Assembly: GCA_964548655.1 (NCBI GenBank) | Contig: CAZJQT010000025.1 | Location: 1-7,897 of the forward strand | DNA from: CAZJQT01 sp964548655 | GTDB taxonomy: Bacteria > Patescibacteriota > Saccharimonadia > Saccharimonadales > CAZJQT01 | Direction of reading: 5' to 3' | Length of the DNA: 7,897 bases | Shown here: piece after piece, positions 1-5,572 of the stretch | Position numbering within the stretch: the stretch's first letter is position 1 | Layout: every line of letters starts with the position of its first letter | Notes under the pieces: generated by a model | Seen by the model: the letters and a program-made list of their open reading frames with translations, nothing else | Databases searched by the model: none | What the model was told of the DNA's origin: nothing | Made by a program: the position numbers and the translations under genes

Positions 1-368
1 GAAAGCACAAAGCGCAAACGTTGATAGTTTGGTTCCAGCTTGATGAAGAAACGGCCTTTACGAGAGTCGCTAAGCGTAGCAAGCGCAAAATTGATGACAA
101 ATATAGTCGCCCACTGGACCGCACCAGTTTTGATGCCCTCATAACTTATATGCAAAACCCGCTGGCAACAGAAGACTTCGTGGTAGTTAGTGGCAAGCAC
201 ACCTACCAAACACAGCGCAGTGCTGTTATTAAAAAGCTCTATGACATGGGCATGCTTCACGCTGACCAGGCTCAAGCCGGCCTGGCCAAGCCAGAGCTAG
301 TCAATCTGATTCCAAACCCTCTGGCCGGACGAGTCGACCCATCACGCCGCAATATAGCTATAAGATAA
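1..368 (+). CDS. 3' part of a probable P-loop nucleoside/nucleotide kinase-like protein (5' end outside window)
   Basis: The reading frame is open from the window's left edge (first full codon at 3) to a TAA at 366-368. The TTG at 21 lies inside the coding stretch and is probably not the start. The visible 121 residues open with a hydrophobic strand (TLIVWFQLD), then an Arg-rich segment (FTRVAKRSKRKIDDKYSR). This resembles the LID/DD region of adenylate-kinase-like enzymes, where several Arg and an Asp pair contact phosphates. Later comes FVVVSGKHTYQTQ, a strand followed by a helix. The Walker A motif would lie upstream and cannot be checked. The C-terminal 35 residues (rich in Pro, Asn, Arg) look like a flexible tail. 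The next gene starts 4 nt downstream, which suggests co-transcription. The family call is tentative; another P-loop kinase or an AAA-type ATPase is possible. Confidence 0.4.
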   Translation, partial: KHKAQTLIVWFQLDEETAFTRVAKRSKRKIDDKYSRPLDRTSFDALITYMQNPLATEDFVVVSGKHTYQTQRSAVIKKLYDMGMLHADQAQAGLAKPELVNLIPNPLAGRVDPSRRNIAIR

Positions 369-372
369 ATAA

Positions 373-1092
373 ATGTCATCAAAAGAAACAATTATACCTG
401 GCATCGGGCCCGTTAATTTGGTCCGTCGGCGCAACAGTAAAAGCTTACGTCTGAGCATTGACCACGAGGGCAAAATCAGAGTAAGTATGCCCATTTGGAC
501 ACCATACAAAGTCGGTATTGCGTTTGCCCGTAGTAAGACGAGTTGGTTATTAGAACAAAAAAACAAATCACCCCAACAAATAATCAGACATGGCCACCGC
601 ATAGGTAAGGCACATCGTCTTGAAATACGTCGTAGCCTACACACTAAACCCTCCACACGCGTAAATGACACCTTGATAACCGTCAGTTTGCCGGCGCATT
701 TGGAAACTCATCACCCAGAAAGCCAAAAACTCATCCACACCGCCAGTATCAGAGCGCTCAAACTAGAATCAAACAAGCTTATATTGATACGACTAGGCCA
801 ACTAGCCAAACAACACGGCTTTAGTTACCGTTCGGCTCGCATCAAACAACTAAAGAGCCGTTGGGGTAGTTGTGGGCCACAAAAAGACATTGTAATCAAT
901 TGCTACCTCATACAACTGCCTTGGGATTTGATAGATTACGTTTTACTTCATGAACTCATGCACACTAGGATAATGGCACATGGCCCTAAGTTTTGGGCGG
1001 AGCTAGACAAATACATAGTCGACCTCAAAGATAAAAGACAATGCATCCGAGTCCACCGACCAAGCTTGATGCCACAGCCCATCTCTTCATAA
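373..1092 (+). CDS. YgjP-like (DUF45) zinc metallopeptidase domain protein
   Basis: A 239-residue protein with the layout of the YgjP/DUF45 family, which is related to SprT/WLM gluzincin-type peptidases. The N-terminal half has the family's basic strand-rich region (VRRRNSKSLRLSID, about residues 17-30). The C-terminal half carries KSRWGSC (161-167) and then the zinc site HELMH (193-197), with the likely third ligand His203 in HGPKFW. His193, His197 and His203 would bind zinc and Glu194 would be the catalytic base. No signal peptide or membrane segment is visible, so it is probably cytoplasmic. The biological substrate of this family is not established. The ATG at 373 has no Shine-Dalgarno; an imperfect -10-like TATAAG/TAAGAT lies just upstream. 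Length is close to the family's usual 230-240 residues, and all metal ligands are present. Confidence 0.87.
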   Translation: MSSKETIIPGIGPVNLVRRRNSKSLRLSIDHEGKIRVSMPIWTPYKVGIAFARSKTSWLLEQKNKSPQQIIRHGHRIGKAHRLEIRRSLHTKPSTRVNDTLITVSLPAHLETHHPESQKLIHTASIRALKLESNKLILIRLGQLAKQHGFSYRSARIKQLKSRWGSCGPQKDIVINCYLIQLPWDLIDYVLLHELMHTRIMAHGPKFWAELDKYIVDLKDKRQCIRVHRPSLMPQPISS

Positions 1093-1105
1093 TCTGTGGC
1101 ATAAT
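1066..1105 (+). promoter_or_regulatory. Candidate promoter with tandem CATAAT -10 boxes for the histidine kinase gene
   Basis: CATAAT occurs twice, at 1088-1093 and 1100-1105, exactly 12 nt apart. TTGATG at 1066-1071 lies 16 nt before the first copy, an acceptable -35. The second copy ends 7 nt before the ATG at 1113, so initiation from it would give a leaderless or nearly leaderless mRNA. Initiation from the first copy would give a leader of about 13 nt. The region overlaps the end of the metallopeptidase gene. This is inferred from motif spacing only. Confidence 0.4.
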
Positions 1106-1112
1106 AGTGCTT

Positions 1113-2285
1113 ATGCCTGATGATACCTCGGAAGCAACCGTTGCCCCACAGACTCCGACCACACCTGCTCAACCTAACTTTGCCAACACAGTTCATGGCG
1201 GTATGACCGCCGGAGCCGAGCTGGAGCGCGAGCGTCTGACCAGCTTAATTAACAGCATGGCTGACGGTGTCATTGCCACTGACGAAAACACCAAAATCAT
1301 TCTCTATAATGGCGAGGCATTGAACCTACTTGACCTCAATAGCTCGATGGTTGGCCAGAGGTTGGTTGATGCTCTTAAGATCATAGACCGCAATAATCAG
1401 CCAATAGACGTCCAGCGCATGGTCTTATCAACCAAGACTCAGTTCACTAACCGTGATTGGCGTCTGATCTATCCTGATGGCGGAACAATTAATCTCTATA
1501 TTAGTGTTGCACCAGTTAAACTTGGCTATGGCCATGAGGGTATGCGTGGTTATGTCATATTGCTCCGCGACATCACGCGTGAGAAATCACTAGAAGAAGA
1601 ACGTGATGAGTTCATCAGCGTAGTTAGTCATGAACTACGCACACCCATTGCCATTGCTGAGGGTAACATTGGTAATTCACAGTATATTTTTGATAAATCT
1701 GGTCTAGAAAATGCGCAAATTAAGGATGCCCTCAAACAAGCCCACGATCAGATAAATTTCCTAAGTAGTATGATCAACGACCTGGCAACTCTGTCTAGGG
1801 CAGAACGCGGCAAATTAACGGTTGAGGTTGAGGCCATCAACGCCCACGAGCTCCTAAATGACCTGGTCAACAACTATAAACCGCAGGCTGAGGCTAAAAA
1901 GTTAGAGATAATTTTGGTTGTCGACCCAGCACTAGAAGTGCTAAAGTCCAGCAAGTTGTACGTGCGCGAAATCCTACAAAACTTTATAACCAACGCAATT
2001 AAATACACTCAAACCGGCAATGTAACGCTGTTTGCCAAAGCTCGGCCAGACGGCGTCGAGTTTGCGGTTAGTGATACTGGCATAGGTATCAGCAAATCAG
2101 ACCAAGAGAAGGTCTTTGATAAGTTTTTCCGCTCAGAAGACTACCGAACCCGGCAAAATAACGGCACCGGCCTAGGGCTGTATGTAACCATGAAACTAGC
2201 CAGGCTAATTCACGCCAATATCAGCATGCAAAGTGAAATCAACAAGGGCTCAACTTTTACAATACTTGTTCCGAACCTGAAGTAG
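1113..2285 (+). CDS. Soluble PAS-domain sensor histidine kinase
   Basis: A 390-residue histidine kinase with all core motifs. Domains in order: a disordered Pro/Thr-rich N-terminus (about 1-35), a PAS domain (about 42-155, starting LINSMADGVIATDEN), a dimerisation/phosphoacceptor helix with SHELRTP (His173), then a HATPase domain. The HATPase part has an N box around REILQNFITNAIKYT (Asn294), G1 DTGIGIS (Asp321), F box KFFRSED and G2 GTGLGLYV. No membrane segment or signal peptide is seen, so it should sense a cytoplasmic or membrane-proximal signal through PAS. No response regulator is visible, so it appears to be an orphan here. The start at 1113 is preferred over the in-frame ATG at 1041: the upstream one overlaps the metallopeptidase gene by 52 nt, and 1113 sits just after a -10-like box. 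Neither has a clear Shine-Dalgarno. Confidence 0.92.
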   Translation: MPDDTSEATVAPQTPTTPAQPNFANTVHGGMTAGAELERERLTSLINSMADGVIATDENTKIILYNGEALNLLDLNSSMVGQRLVDALKIIDRNNQPIDVQRMVLSTKTQFTNRDWRLIYPDGGTINLYISVAPVKLGYGHEGMRGYVILLRDITREKSLEEERDEFISVVSHELRTPIAIAEGNIGNSQYIFDKSGLENAQIKDALKQAHDQINFLSSMINDLATLSRAERGKLTVEVEAINAHELLNDLVNNYKPQAEAKKLEIILVVDPALEVLKSSKLYVREILQNFITNAIKYTQTGNVTLFAKARPDGVEFAVSDTGIGISKSDQEKVFDKFFRSEDYRTRQNNGTGLGLYVTMKLARLIHANISMQSEINKGSTFTILVPNLK

Positions 2286-2520
2286 TTTCCGTGTCGCTCT
2301 GTCTGTGCAATCGGTCAAATTTTTCGGTCGTAGCTGCCCATAGCATGCCACCTGCAGTAGCCATAGCTAGCCCACCTAACCTACCAACGATTTCTGGCTG
2401 CAAGACTAGAAATACTGCGCTAGTCTCTAAGGCTAGACCTACGAATGCACTTACAGGCCAATTGTGCGGATCATCATCTACCTGACCCTGGTTTGATTCA
2501 ACAGATTGATTTTGACTCAT
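2257..2520 (-). CDS. Small two-membrane-segment protein of unknown function, divergent from secE
   Basis: An 87-residue minus-strand protein that I do not recognise. It has an acidic/polar N-terminus (1-20), two hydrophobic segments (about 23-40 and 44-63) joined by a tight QPE turn (41-43), and a polar charged C-terminus. Evidence that it is real: a purine-rich ribosome-binding stretch (AGAAGAAG) upstream, a good extended -10 promoter further up, and a layout like the small proteins downstream of nusG. It shares WPV before segment 1 and the QPE turn with the protein at 3947-4174, whose QPE is at the same residue number. The opposite-strand frame here has no comparable support. Its 3' end overlaps the histidine kinase gene tail-to-tail by 29 nt. 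An inner-membrane hairpin is predicted; function unknown. Confidence 0.7.
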   Translation of the reverse strand: MSQNQSVESNQGQVDDDPHNWPVSAFVGLALETSAVFLVLQPEIVGRLGGLAMATAGGMLWAATTEKFDRLHRQSDTETTSGSEQVL

Positions 2521-2547
2521 AATTAATCTTCTTCTACCTAAGTGCTT

Positions 2548-2576
2548 ATTATAACATTCGAAGTATTTTCTACCAG
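2548..2576 (-). promoter_or_regulatory. Promoter for the minus-strand small membrane protein
   Basis: On the minus strand a consensus TATAAT (complement of 2548-2553) is preceded by TGT, giving an extended -10 (TGnTATAAT). A weak -35-like CTGGTA (complement of 2571-2576) lies 17 nt upstream. Initiation near 2541 would leave a leader of about 20 nt containing the purine-rich ribosome-binding stretch. The position relative to the start at 2520 supports the gene being real. Confidence 0.6.
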
Positions 2577-2579
2577 CTA

Positions 2580-2608
2580 TTGGCTACCGACTACTTGTGT
2601 GCTATATT
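2580..2608 (+). promoter_or_regulatory. Promoter for secE-nusG
   Basis: TTGGCT (2580-2585) and TATATT (2603-2608) are separated by exactly 17 nt. TG at 2600-2601 makes an extended -10. Predicted initiation is near 2615, about 45 nt before secE. It faces the minus-strand promoter across the same intergenic region. The call rests on motif match and spacing only. Confidence 0.6.
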
Positions 2609-2618
2609 GACACCCAGC

Positions 2619-2643
2619 GAACTACTGTAATAGGTAGTTTTTT
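2619..2643 (+). terminator. Weak hairpin plus T-run in the secE leader (attenuator-like)
   Basis: AACTAC (2620-2625) pairs with GTAGTT (2634-2639), extendable by G-T pairs on both sides, and is followed by a run of T to 2643. The stem is short and AT-rich, so it is a weak terminator at best. It lies only a few nucleotides after the predicted secE transcription start and before the gene. It could therefore act as a leader attenuator or a 5' mRNA-stabilising stem rather than ending an upstream transcript. A chance hairpin is possible. Confidence 0.3.
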
Positions 2644-2660
2644 AATTTAAGAGGTTATTG

Positions 2661-3077
2661 ATGGCTCAACCAAAGAAGCGCCAGCTCAAAAAGCCAGTTG
2701 AATCTGTCCGTGAAAAGGCAGCTAAGGCTAGCGTACCCAAAAAACCGCGCAAACTTAGTAAAGTTCGCAGCACTGCCGCTAAACCTTTTGGCATGGCTGG
2801 CAAAGCCTTAGCCAAGATCTTTAAGCCGTTCGCTTTCTTACTGACGCCATTTAAAACCCGACCGATGCGCTTCATCGGCAACATTTTAGCCACAGTCTTG
2901 CTGCTACGCTATTTCCGCAACAGTTGGCGTGAACTTCGACAAGTCAACTGGCCAGACCGCAAACAAACCGCTCAGTTAACTCTGGCTGTCTTTATTTTTG
3001 CAATCTTCTTTGGGCTATTGATAGCTGTCACGGATTACGGTCTAGACAAAGTATTTAAGAAATTGATCATAAAGTAG
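2661..3077 (+). CDS. secE: Preprotein translocase subunit SecE with basic N-terminal extension
   Basis: SecE is the clamp subunit of the SecYEG inner-membrane channel. The C-terminal 55 residues are the conserved unit: an amphipathic region SWRELRQVNWPDRKQT (88-103, carrying the family's V-x-WP hallmark), one membrane helix (about 104-123) and a short basic tail. Total length is 138 residues, against roughly 60 in minimal SecE proteins. The first 70 or so are Lys/Arg/Ala/Pro-rich and probably cytoplasmic. A second mildly hydrophobic patch (about 71-83) precedes the conserved unit. The ATG at 2661 is chosen over the TTG at 2658 because GAGG (2651-2654) lies 6 nt before the ATG and only 3 nt before the TTG. 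nusG follows after 9 nt, the classical arrangement. Confidence 0.95.
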   Translation: MAQPKKRQLKKPVESVREKAAKASVPKKPRKLSKVRSTAAKPFGMAGKALAKIFKPFAFLLTPFKTRPMRFIGNILATVLLLRYFRNSWRELRQVNWPDRKQTAQLTLAVFIFAIFFGLLIAVTDYGLDKVFKKLIIK

Positions 3078-3086
3078 GAGTTATAA

Positions 3087-3629
3087 GTGAACAAACGTTA
3101 TGATGAGTCCAAACAGTGGTATGCCATCCATACCTATAGTGGCTACGAAGAAAAAGTAGCCGAATCTATCCGCCAGCGCGCTGAGAGTCTGGAGATGAAA
3201 GACAAAATCATCCAGGTGTTAGTGCCAAAAGAGAAGATGATTGAGGTTAAGAACGGTAAACGCAAAGTAGTAGAAAAGCGTATTTTCCAAGGTTATGTAC
3301 TGGTACAGATGAAAATGAGTGAAGATGCTTGGTATATTGTGCGCAATACGCCGTCAGTAACCGGCTTTGTCGGTAGTGGCACCGACCCGACACCAATTGG
3401 TGAGGACGAGATAGAGAAGATCATGAAACGTATGGGTCGGGCTGAACCTAAGCACAAGATTGATTTCAAACTGGGCGAAGTCGTCAATATCATTGACGGA
3501 CCGTTCAAAGGCTTTGACGGTAGTATCAACGAAGTTGACGCGACTAAAGGTAAGCTAAAAGTCCTGGTGAACATGTTCGGCCGCGAAACCCCAGTTGAAC
3601 TTGATAGCCTCCAAGTAAAACGAGTATAG
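3087..3629 (+). CDS. nusG: Transcription elongation/antitermination factor NusG
   Basis: NusG binds the RNA polymerase clamp and links polymerase to the leading ribosome or to Rho. The 180-residue protein has the normal two-domain form. The NGN domain (about 8-115) begins KQWYAIHTYSGYEEKVAESI and includes GYVLVQMKM and the VRNTPSVTGFVG strand. The C-terminal KOW domain (about 125-180) contains GEVVNIIDGPFKGFDG. There are no insertions and no missing conserved elements. The start is GTG at 3087 with TAGGAG (3075-3080) 6 nt upstream, overlapping the secE stop, so secE and nusG are translationally close. A likely internal promoter for the next gene lies in the last codons. Confidence 0.98.
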   Translation: MNKRYDESKQWYAIHTYSGYEEKVAESIRQRAESLEMKDKIIQVLVPKEKMIEVKNGKRKVVEKRIFQGYVLVQMKMSEDAWYIVRNTPSVTGFVGSGTDPTPIGEDEIEKIMKRMGRAEPKHKIDFKLGEVVNIIDGPFKGFDGSINEVDATKGKLKVLVNMFGRETPVELDSLQVKRV

Positions 3630-3630
3630 T
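3601..3630 (+). promoter_or_regulatory. Internal promoter at the 3' end of nusG, giving a leaderless downstream mRNA
   Basis: TTGATA (3601-3606) and TATAGT (3625-3630), each 5 of 6 to the consensus, are separated by 18 nt. The -10 box ends 6 nt before the ATG at 3637, which has no Shine-Dalgarno, so transcription would begin at or next to the start codon. It overlaps nusG coding sequence and its stop, so some of the match could be coincidental. Confidence 0.5.
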
Positions 3631-3636
3631 TAACGC

Positions 3637-3963
3637 ATGACGAATCCTGCAACGACGGAATCAAGCTCTAATGCTGATATAGGCTGGGAAAATTTTGACA
3701 AACATTTAGTACGAAACAGCTTTCTTGGCGGCGGCGCATTAATGGGAGGTATCCTCGGTTTTGTGGCAAGTCTAGAAGCTACCTTGCCTCTGTTGGAAAA
3801 AATACCTTTGGCTGCGTCGGCTGGAGCTGCTGCGCTAGGGGGATTTATGGTTATTGGTTTTGCCCTCGAGGCTCCTGAATGGCGATATCTGCGCAATCAC
3901 CCATCCAGTAACACTATTAGAGTTTGGAAACTAGAAGGTAAAAAACATGACGACATGGCTTAA
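3637..3963 (+). CDS. Small two-membrane-segment protein of unknown function (after nusG)
   Basis: A 108-residue protein that I do not recognise. A polar N-terminus (1-26) is followed by two Gly/Ala-rich hydrophobic segments (about 28-46 and 56-77) and a basic C-terminus (RYLRNHP, then KLEGKKHDD). The two segments probably form a membrane hairpin. Segment 1 contains GGGALMGGILGF, a small-residue pattern often found where membrane helices pack. It starts 7 nt after nusG without a Shine-Dalgarno, but a -10-like TATAGT lies 6 nt before the ATG. Its end overlaps the next gene by 17 nt. It shares layout with the next two genes and with the minus-strand gene beside secE, but lacks their PV and Q/N-P motifs, so it is the most distant member. 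Confidence 0.75.
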   Translation: MTNPATTESSSNADIGWENFDKHLVRNSFLGGGALMGGILGFVASLEATLPLLEKIPLAASAGAAALGGFMVIGFALEAPEWRYLRNHPSSNTIRVWKLEGKKHDDMA

Positions 3964-4174
3964 GCCAGTAGAGAGCACACTTGATTGGCTAGGCGAACAC
4001 CCTGTCTTATCTTTTGCTGCTTTTGTTGGCGGGGTCGCATTGATGGGTGTGGATGTTGTACAGTCTCAACCTGAATTACTAAACGTAGCCGAACTTGTTG
4101 GCGGCAGTGGCTTAATACTAACAGCCTCAGCCGGTTTGGCTGTAGCTATGAGTCGTGAAGATTATGACCACTAA
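3947..4174 (+). CDS. Small two-membrane-segment protein of unknown function, second of three
   Basis: A 75-residue protein, not recognised. An amphipathic N-terminus with two Trp (W4, W14) leads into HPV (18-20), hydrophobic segment 1 (about 20-38), a QPE turn (41-43), segment 2 (about 47-68, with VGGSGLILTASAGLAVAM) and a short acidic tail (SREDYDH). The ATG at 3947 overlaps the previous gene by 17 nt. AGAAGG at 3933-3938, 8 nt upstream, is a good Shine-Dalgarno and fixes this start. The next ATG at 3953 would be only 2 nt from the Shine-Dalgarno-optimal window edge. PV, the QPE turn and length make it the closest relative in the window of the minus-strand protein at 2257-2520, although overall identity looks low. 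Probably a membrane hairpin; role unknown. Confidence 0.75.
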   Translation: MTTWLKPVESTLDWLGEHPVLSFAAFVGGVALMGVDVVQSQPELLNVAELVGGSGLILTASAGLAVAMSREDYDH

Positions 4175-4197
4175 AGATATTGAGGGATATTTGACAG

Positions 4198-4449
4198 ATG
4201 AGTAATCCAGGACAAGGAAACAGGGAAGGTTACAAGTGGACAGAACAAGATGTTGATTCTGAGTACCGCCCTGTACGTATTATCACAGCGTTGGGTACAG
4301 TAGGCCTAGGTGCCATGTTTATGGAAGTAAATCCAGCTTTAGGAGCCATAGTGGGAGTTGGCTCTTTTTTCGGGTCGAAATTATTTTTGGATCATCAGGC
4401 AGAGAAGCTGAAGACTGAGATTCGAAATGAGAGTGGACAACAGGGGTAA
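4198..4449 (+). CDS. Small two-membrane-segment protein of unknown function, third of three
   Basis: An 83-residue protein, not recognised. A long polar N-terminus (1-23, with YKWTEQDVDSEY) is followed by RPV (24-26), hydrophobic segment 1 (about 27-42), an NP turn (45-46), segment 2 (about 46-64, with GAIVGVGSFFGSKLF) and a charged, probably helical tail (DHQAEKLKTEIRNE). It starts 23 nt after the previous stop. GAGGG at 4182-4186 is the likely ribosome-binding site, although 11 nt to the ATG is long. The PV and N-P turn place it with the other small hairpin proteins here. It is the last gene before rplK, separated from it by 69 nt. Confidence 0.75.
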   Translation: MSNPGQGNREGYKWTEQDVDSEYRPVRIITALGTVGLGAMFMEVNPALGAIVGVGSFFGSKLFLDHQAEKLKTEIRNESGQQG

Positions 4450-4479
4450 GTTGTAGTAGACTTTACCAGTTACGCACAT

Positions 4480-4502
4480 TTGCTACACGCTTCAGTAGCC
4501 AA
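4480..4502 (+). promoter_or_regulatory. Small hairpin in the rplK leader
   Basis: In the 69-nt gap before rplK, GCTAC (4482-4486) can pair with GTAGC (4495-4499) around an 8-nt loop, with TT/AA extending it if C4500 is bulged. It ends a few nucleotides before the rplK Shine-Dalgarno. It does not have the asymmetric GA loop of the rplA leader, so I do not call it an L1 site. I saw no convincing promoter in this gap. A five-pair stem may be chance. Confidence 0.2.
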
Positions 4503-4518
4503 TTAACAGGAGAATAAC

Positions 4519-4947
4519 GTGGCCGAAAAGAAAATTACGGCAAATTTAAAGATGAAAATCAAAGGCGGCCAAGCCAACGCGGCTCCGCCAGTTGGTAGTA
4601 CCCTGGGTCAATACGGTGTTAATATGATGGATTTTATAAATCCGTTTAATGAAGAGACCAAAGACCGTATGGGCCAAGACGTAACTGTCCATATTGCTAT
4701 TTACGAAGACCGTTCTATGACTTTTAGGGTTGTTGGTACACCTACTGACGACTTAATCCGCAAAGCTTTAGGTATCCAGAAGGGTTCGGGCAAGCCCAAC
4801 TCTGAGAAAATAGCCAAAAAGCTCAGCCAAGCTCAAGTCAGAGAAATTGCTGATGCCAAAGCAATTGATATGAATACTGACAAAGTTGAGTCCGTTATGA
4901 AAACCGTTGCCGGTACCGCCCGCAGTATGGGTGTTGAGGTAGAGTAA
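4519..4947 (+). CDS. rplK: 50S ribosomal protein L11
   Basis: L11 binds the GTPase-associated region of 23S rRNA and shapes factor binding on the large subunit. At 142 residues it has the standard length. The N-terminal domain contains MKIKGGQANAAPPVGSTLG and QYGVNMMDFINPFNE, with the conserved Pro pair. The C-terminal RNA-binding domain carries KALGIQKGSGKPN and the final helix ending GTARSMGVEVE, the family's signature end. The start is GTG at 4519 with AGGAGA (4508-4513) 5 nt upstream. It is normally followed directly by rplA, but here two small genes lie between. Its stop overlaps the next ATG (TAATG), indicating translational coupling. Confidence 0.98.
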   Translation: MAEKKITANLKMKIKGGQANAAPPVGSTLGQYGVNMMDFINPFNEETKDRMGQDVTVHIAIYEDRSMTFRVVGTPTDDLIRKALGIQKGSGKPNSEKIAKKLSQAQVREIADAKAIDMNTDKVESVMKTVAGTARSMGVEVE

Positions 4948-5201
4948 TGGGCGTCTCTCACACCGAAACAGCTAGTGAAGAAGCGGCCAGAGTTAATGCA
5001 TACTTGACAGCATCACCTGAGCAACAAGCACAAATGAGGCAGTTGGGTAGAATTAATGATGCATATGACGCTGTTGGTGCTGCGCGAGAAGCCGGTGATT
5101 CAACGAGACGAGCAGAGAGCCTAAGCGCCATGCTAGCAGTGGCACAAGAATACCCTGAGGCGCACGCCGAATGGATCCGCTTGCGAATGCAGGCTGAATA
5201 A
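4947..5201 (+). CDS. Small helical soluble protein of unknown function between rplK and rplA (1)
   Basis: An 84-residue protein, not recognised. It is rich in Ala, Glu, Gln and Arg, with no hydrophobic segment. It is predicted to be almost entirely helical, with stretches such as SEEAARVNAYL, SPEQQAQMRQLGRINDAYDAV and SLSAMLAVAQEYPEAHAEWIRLRMQ. It has no Cys, metal-binding cluster or P-loop. The ATG at 4947 shares its A with the rplK stop codon, and GAGGT (4936-4940) inside rplK supplies a ribosome-binding site 6 nt upstream, so its translation is probably coupled to L11. The next gene begins 1 nt after its stop. The pairing suggests that the two small proteins act together, but this is inference. 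Confidence 0.75.
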   Translation: MGVSHTETASEEAARVNAYLTASPEQQAQMRQLGRINDAYDAVGAAREAGDSTRRAESLSAMLAVAQEYPEAHAEWIRLRMQAE

Positions 5202-5202
5202 T

Positions 5203-5529
5203 ATGACCGAAATTACTCAAGAAAAACTAGTTACGCACCAATATCTCACTGGTTTGATTGGCTATTTTGCCCTGCAACAGGAAATAATGACAACCACCGA
5301 GAAAGCTCACTCTGCAGGCATCTTGGCCAACACGTTTTTGACACACAACGTTACTAATAGAGTCGGTGATACTTATGCAGTAGATCTAGAAGCCTTATCG
5401 GATGACGAGCAAAGGACAGTTGCTAGTCTGTTTGAAGCTGCAGAGTGGGGAGAGGTCTTTCATAGCTCTGGAATGCGGCGCATTTCCGATAATTTACACC
5501 AAGCTTTTGATAAACTGCGGGAAACTTAA
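5203..5529 (+). CDS. Small helical soluble protein of unknown function between rplK and rplA (2)
   Basis: A 108-residue protein, not recognised. An N-terminal mixed hydrophobic helix (HQYLTGLIGYFALQQEIM, about 12-29) is followed by a second helical part and an acidic segment (VDLEALSDDEQRTVASLFEAAEWGEVF, about 60-86). It ends in an amphipathic helix (RRISDNLHQAFDKL). The hydrophobic stretch is short and interrupted by Gln/Glu, so I read it as a buried helix rather than a membrane segment. The ATG lies 1 nt after the preceding stop; there is only a weak ribosome-binding site (CAGG) within the previous gene, so coupling is likely. The rplA leader with its probable L1 site begins 11 nt after its stop. 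Confidence 0.75.
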   Translation: MTEITQEKLVTHQYLTGLIGYFALQQEIMTTTEKAHSAGILANTFLTHNVTNRVGDTYAVDLEALSDDEQRTVASLFEAAEWGEVFHSSGMRRISDNLHQAFDKLRET

Positions 5530-5540
5530 TAATAATTAAT

Positions 5541-5572
5541 TTGTGGGAGGCTGAAGGCCGCTAACACCACGA
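5541..5572 (+). promoter_or_regulatory. Probable L1-binding autoregulatory site in the rplA leader
   Basis: TTGTGG (5541-5546) pairs with CCACGA (5567-5572; one G-T pair). Next comes a short internal-loop side GA (5547-5548), then GGCT (5549-5552) pairing with GGCC (5556-5559; one U-G pair) across a GAA loop, with GCTAACA (5560-5566) as the long loop side. From memory, known L1-binding mRNA sites have this form: two helices around an asymmetric loop, with GA next to a GGC helix on the short side. The outer helix includes the first bases of the GAGGAG Shine-Dalgarno (5571-5576), so L1 bound here could block rplA translation. It resembles the L1 site that regulates the L11-L1 operon in other bacteria, but sits directly before rplA. 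Confidence 0.65.

Noticed and set aside
342..671. Minus-strand open frame of 109 codons
   Set aside because: It lies opposite the metallopeptidase gene, whose motifs are conserved, and has no recognisable features of its own.
1041..1112. Upstream ATG that would add 24 residues to the histidine kinase, including a short hydrophobic patch
   Set aside because: It overlaps the metallopeptidase by 52 nt and has no Shine-Dalgarno; the patch (FIICGIIVL) is the translation of the CATAAT-rich promoter region and too short for a membrane helix.
2291..2485. Plus-strand open frame of 64 codons between the histidine kinase and secE
   Set aside because: It is opposite the minus-strand gene, which has a promoter, a ribosome-binding stretch and family resemblance to its neighbours; the plus frame has none of these.
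3293..3896. Two minus-strand open frames opposite nusG and the first small membrane gene
   Set aside because: NusG is unmistakable on the plus strand, and the second frame has low-complexity composition typical of the complement of a Gly/Ala-rich membrane gene.
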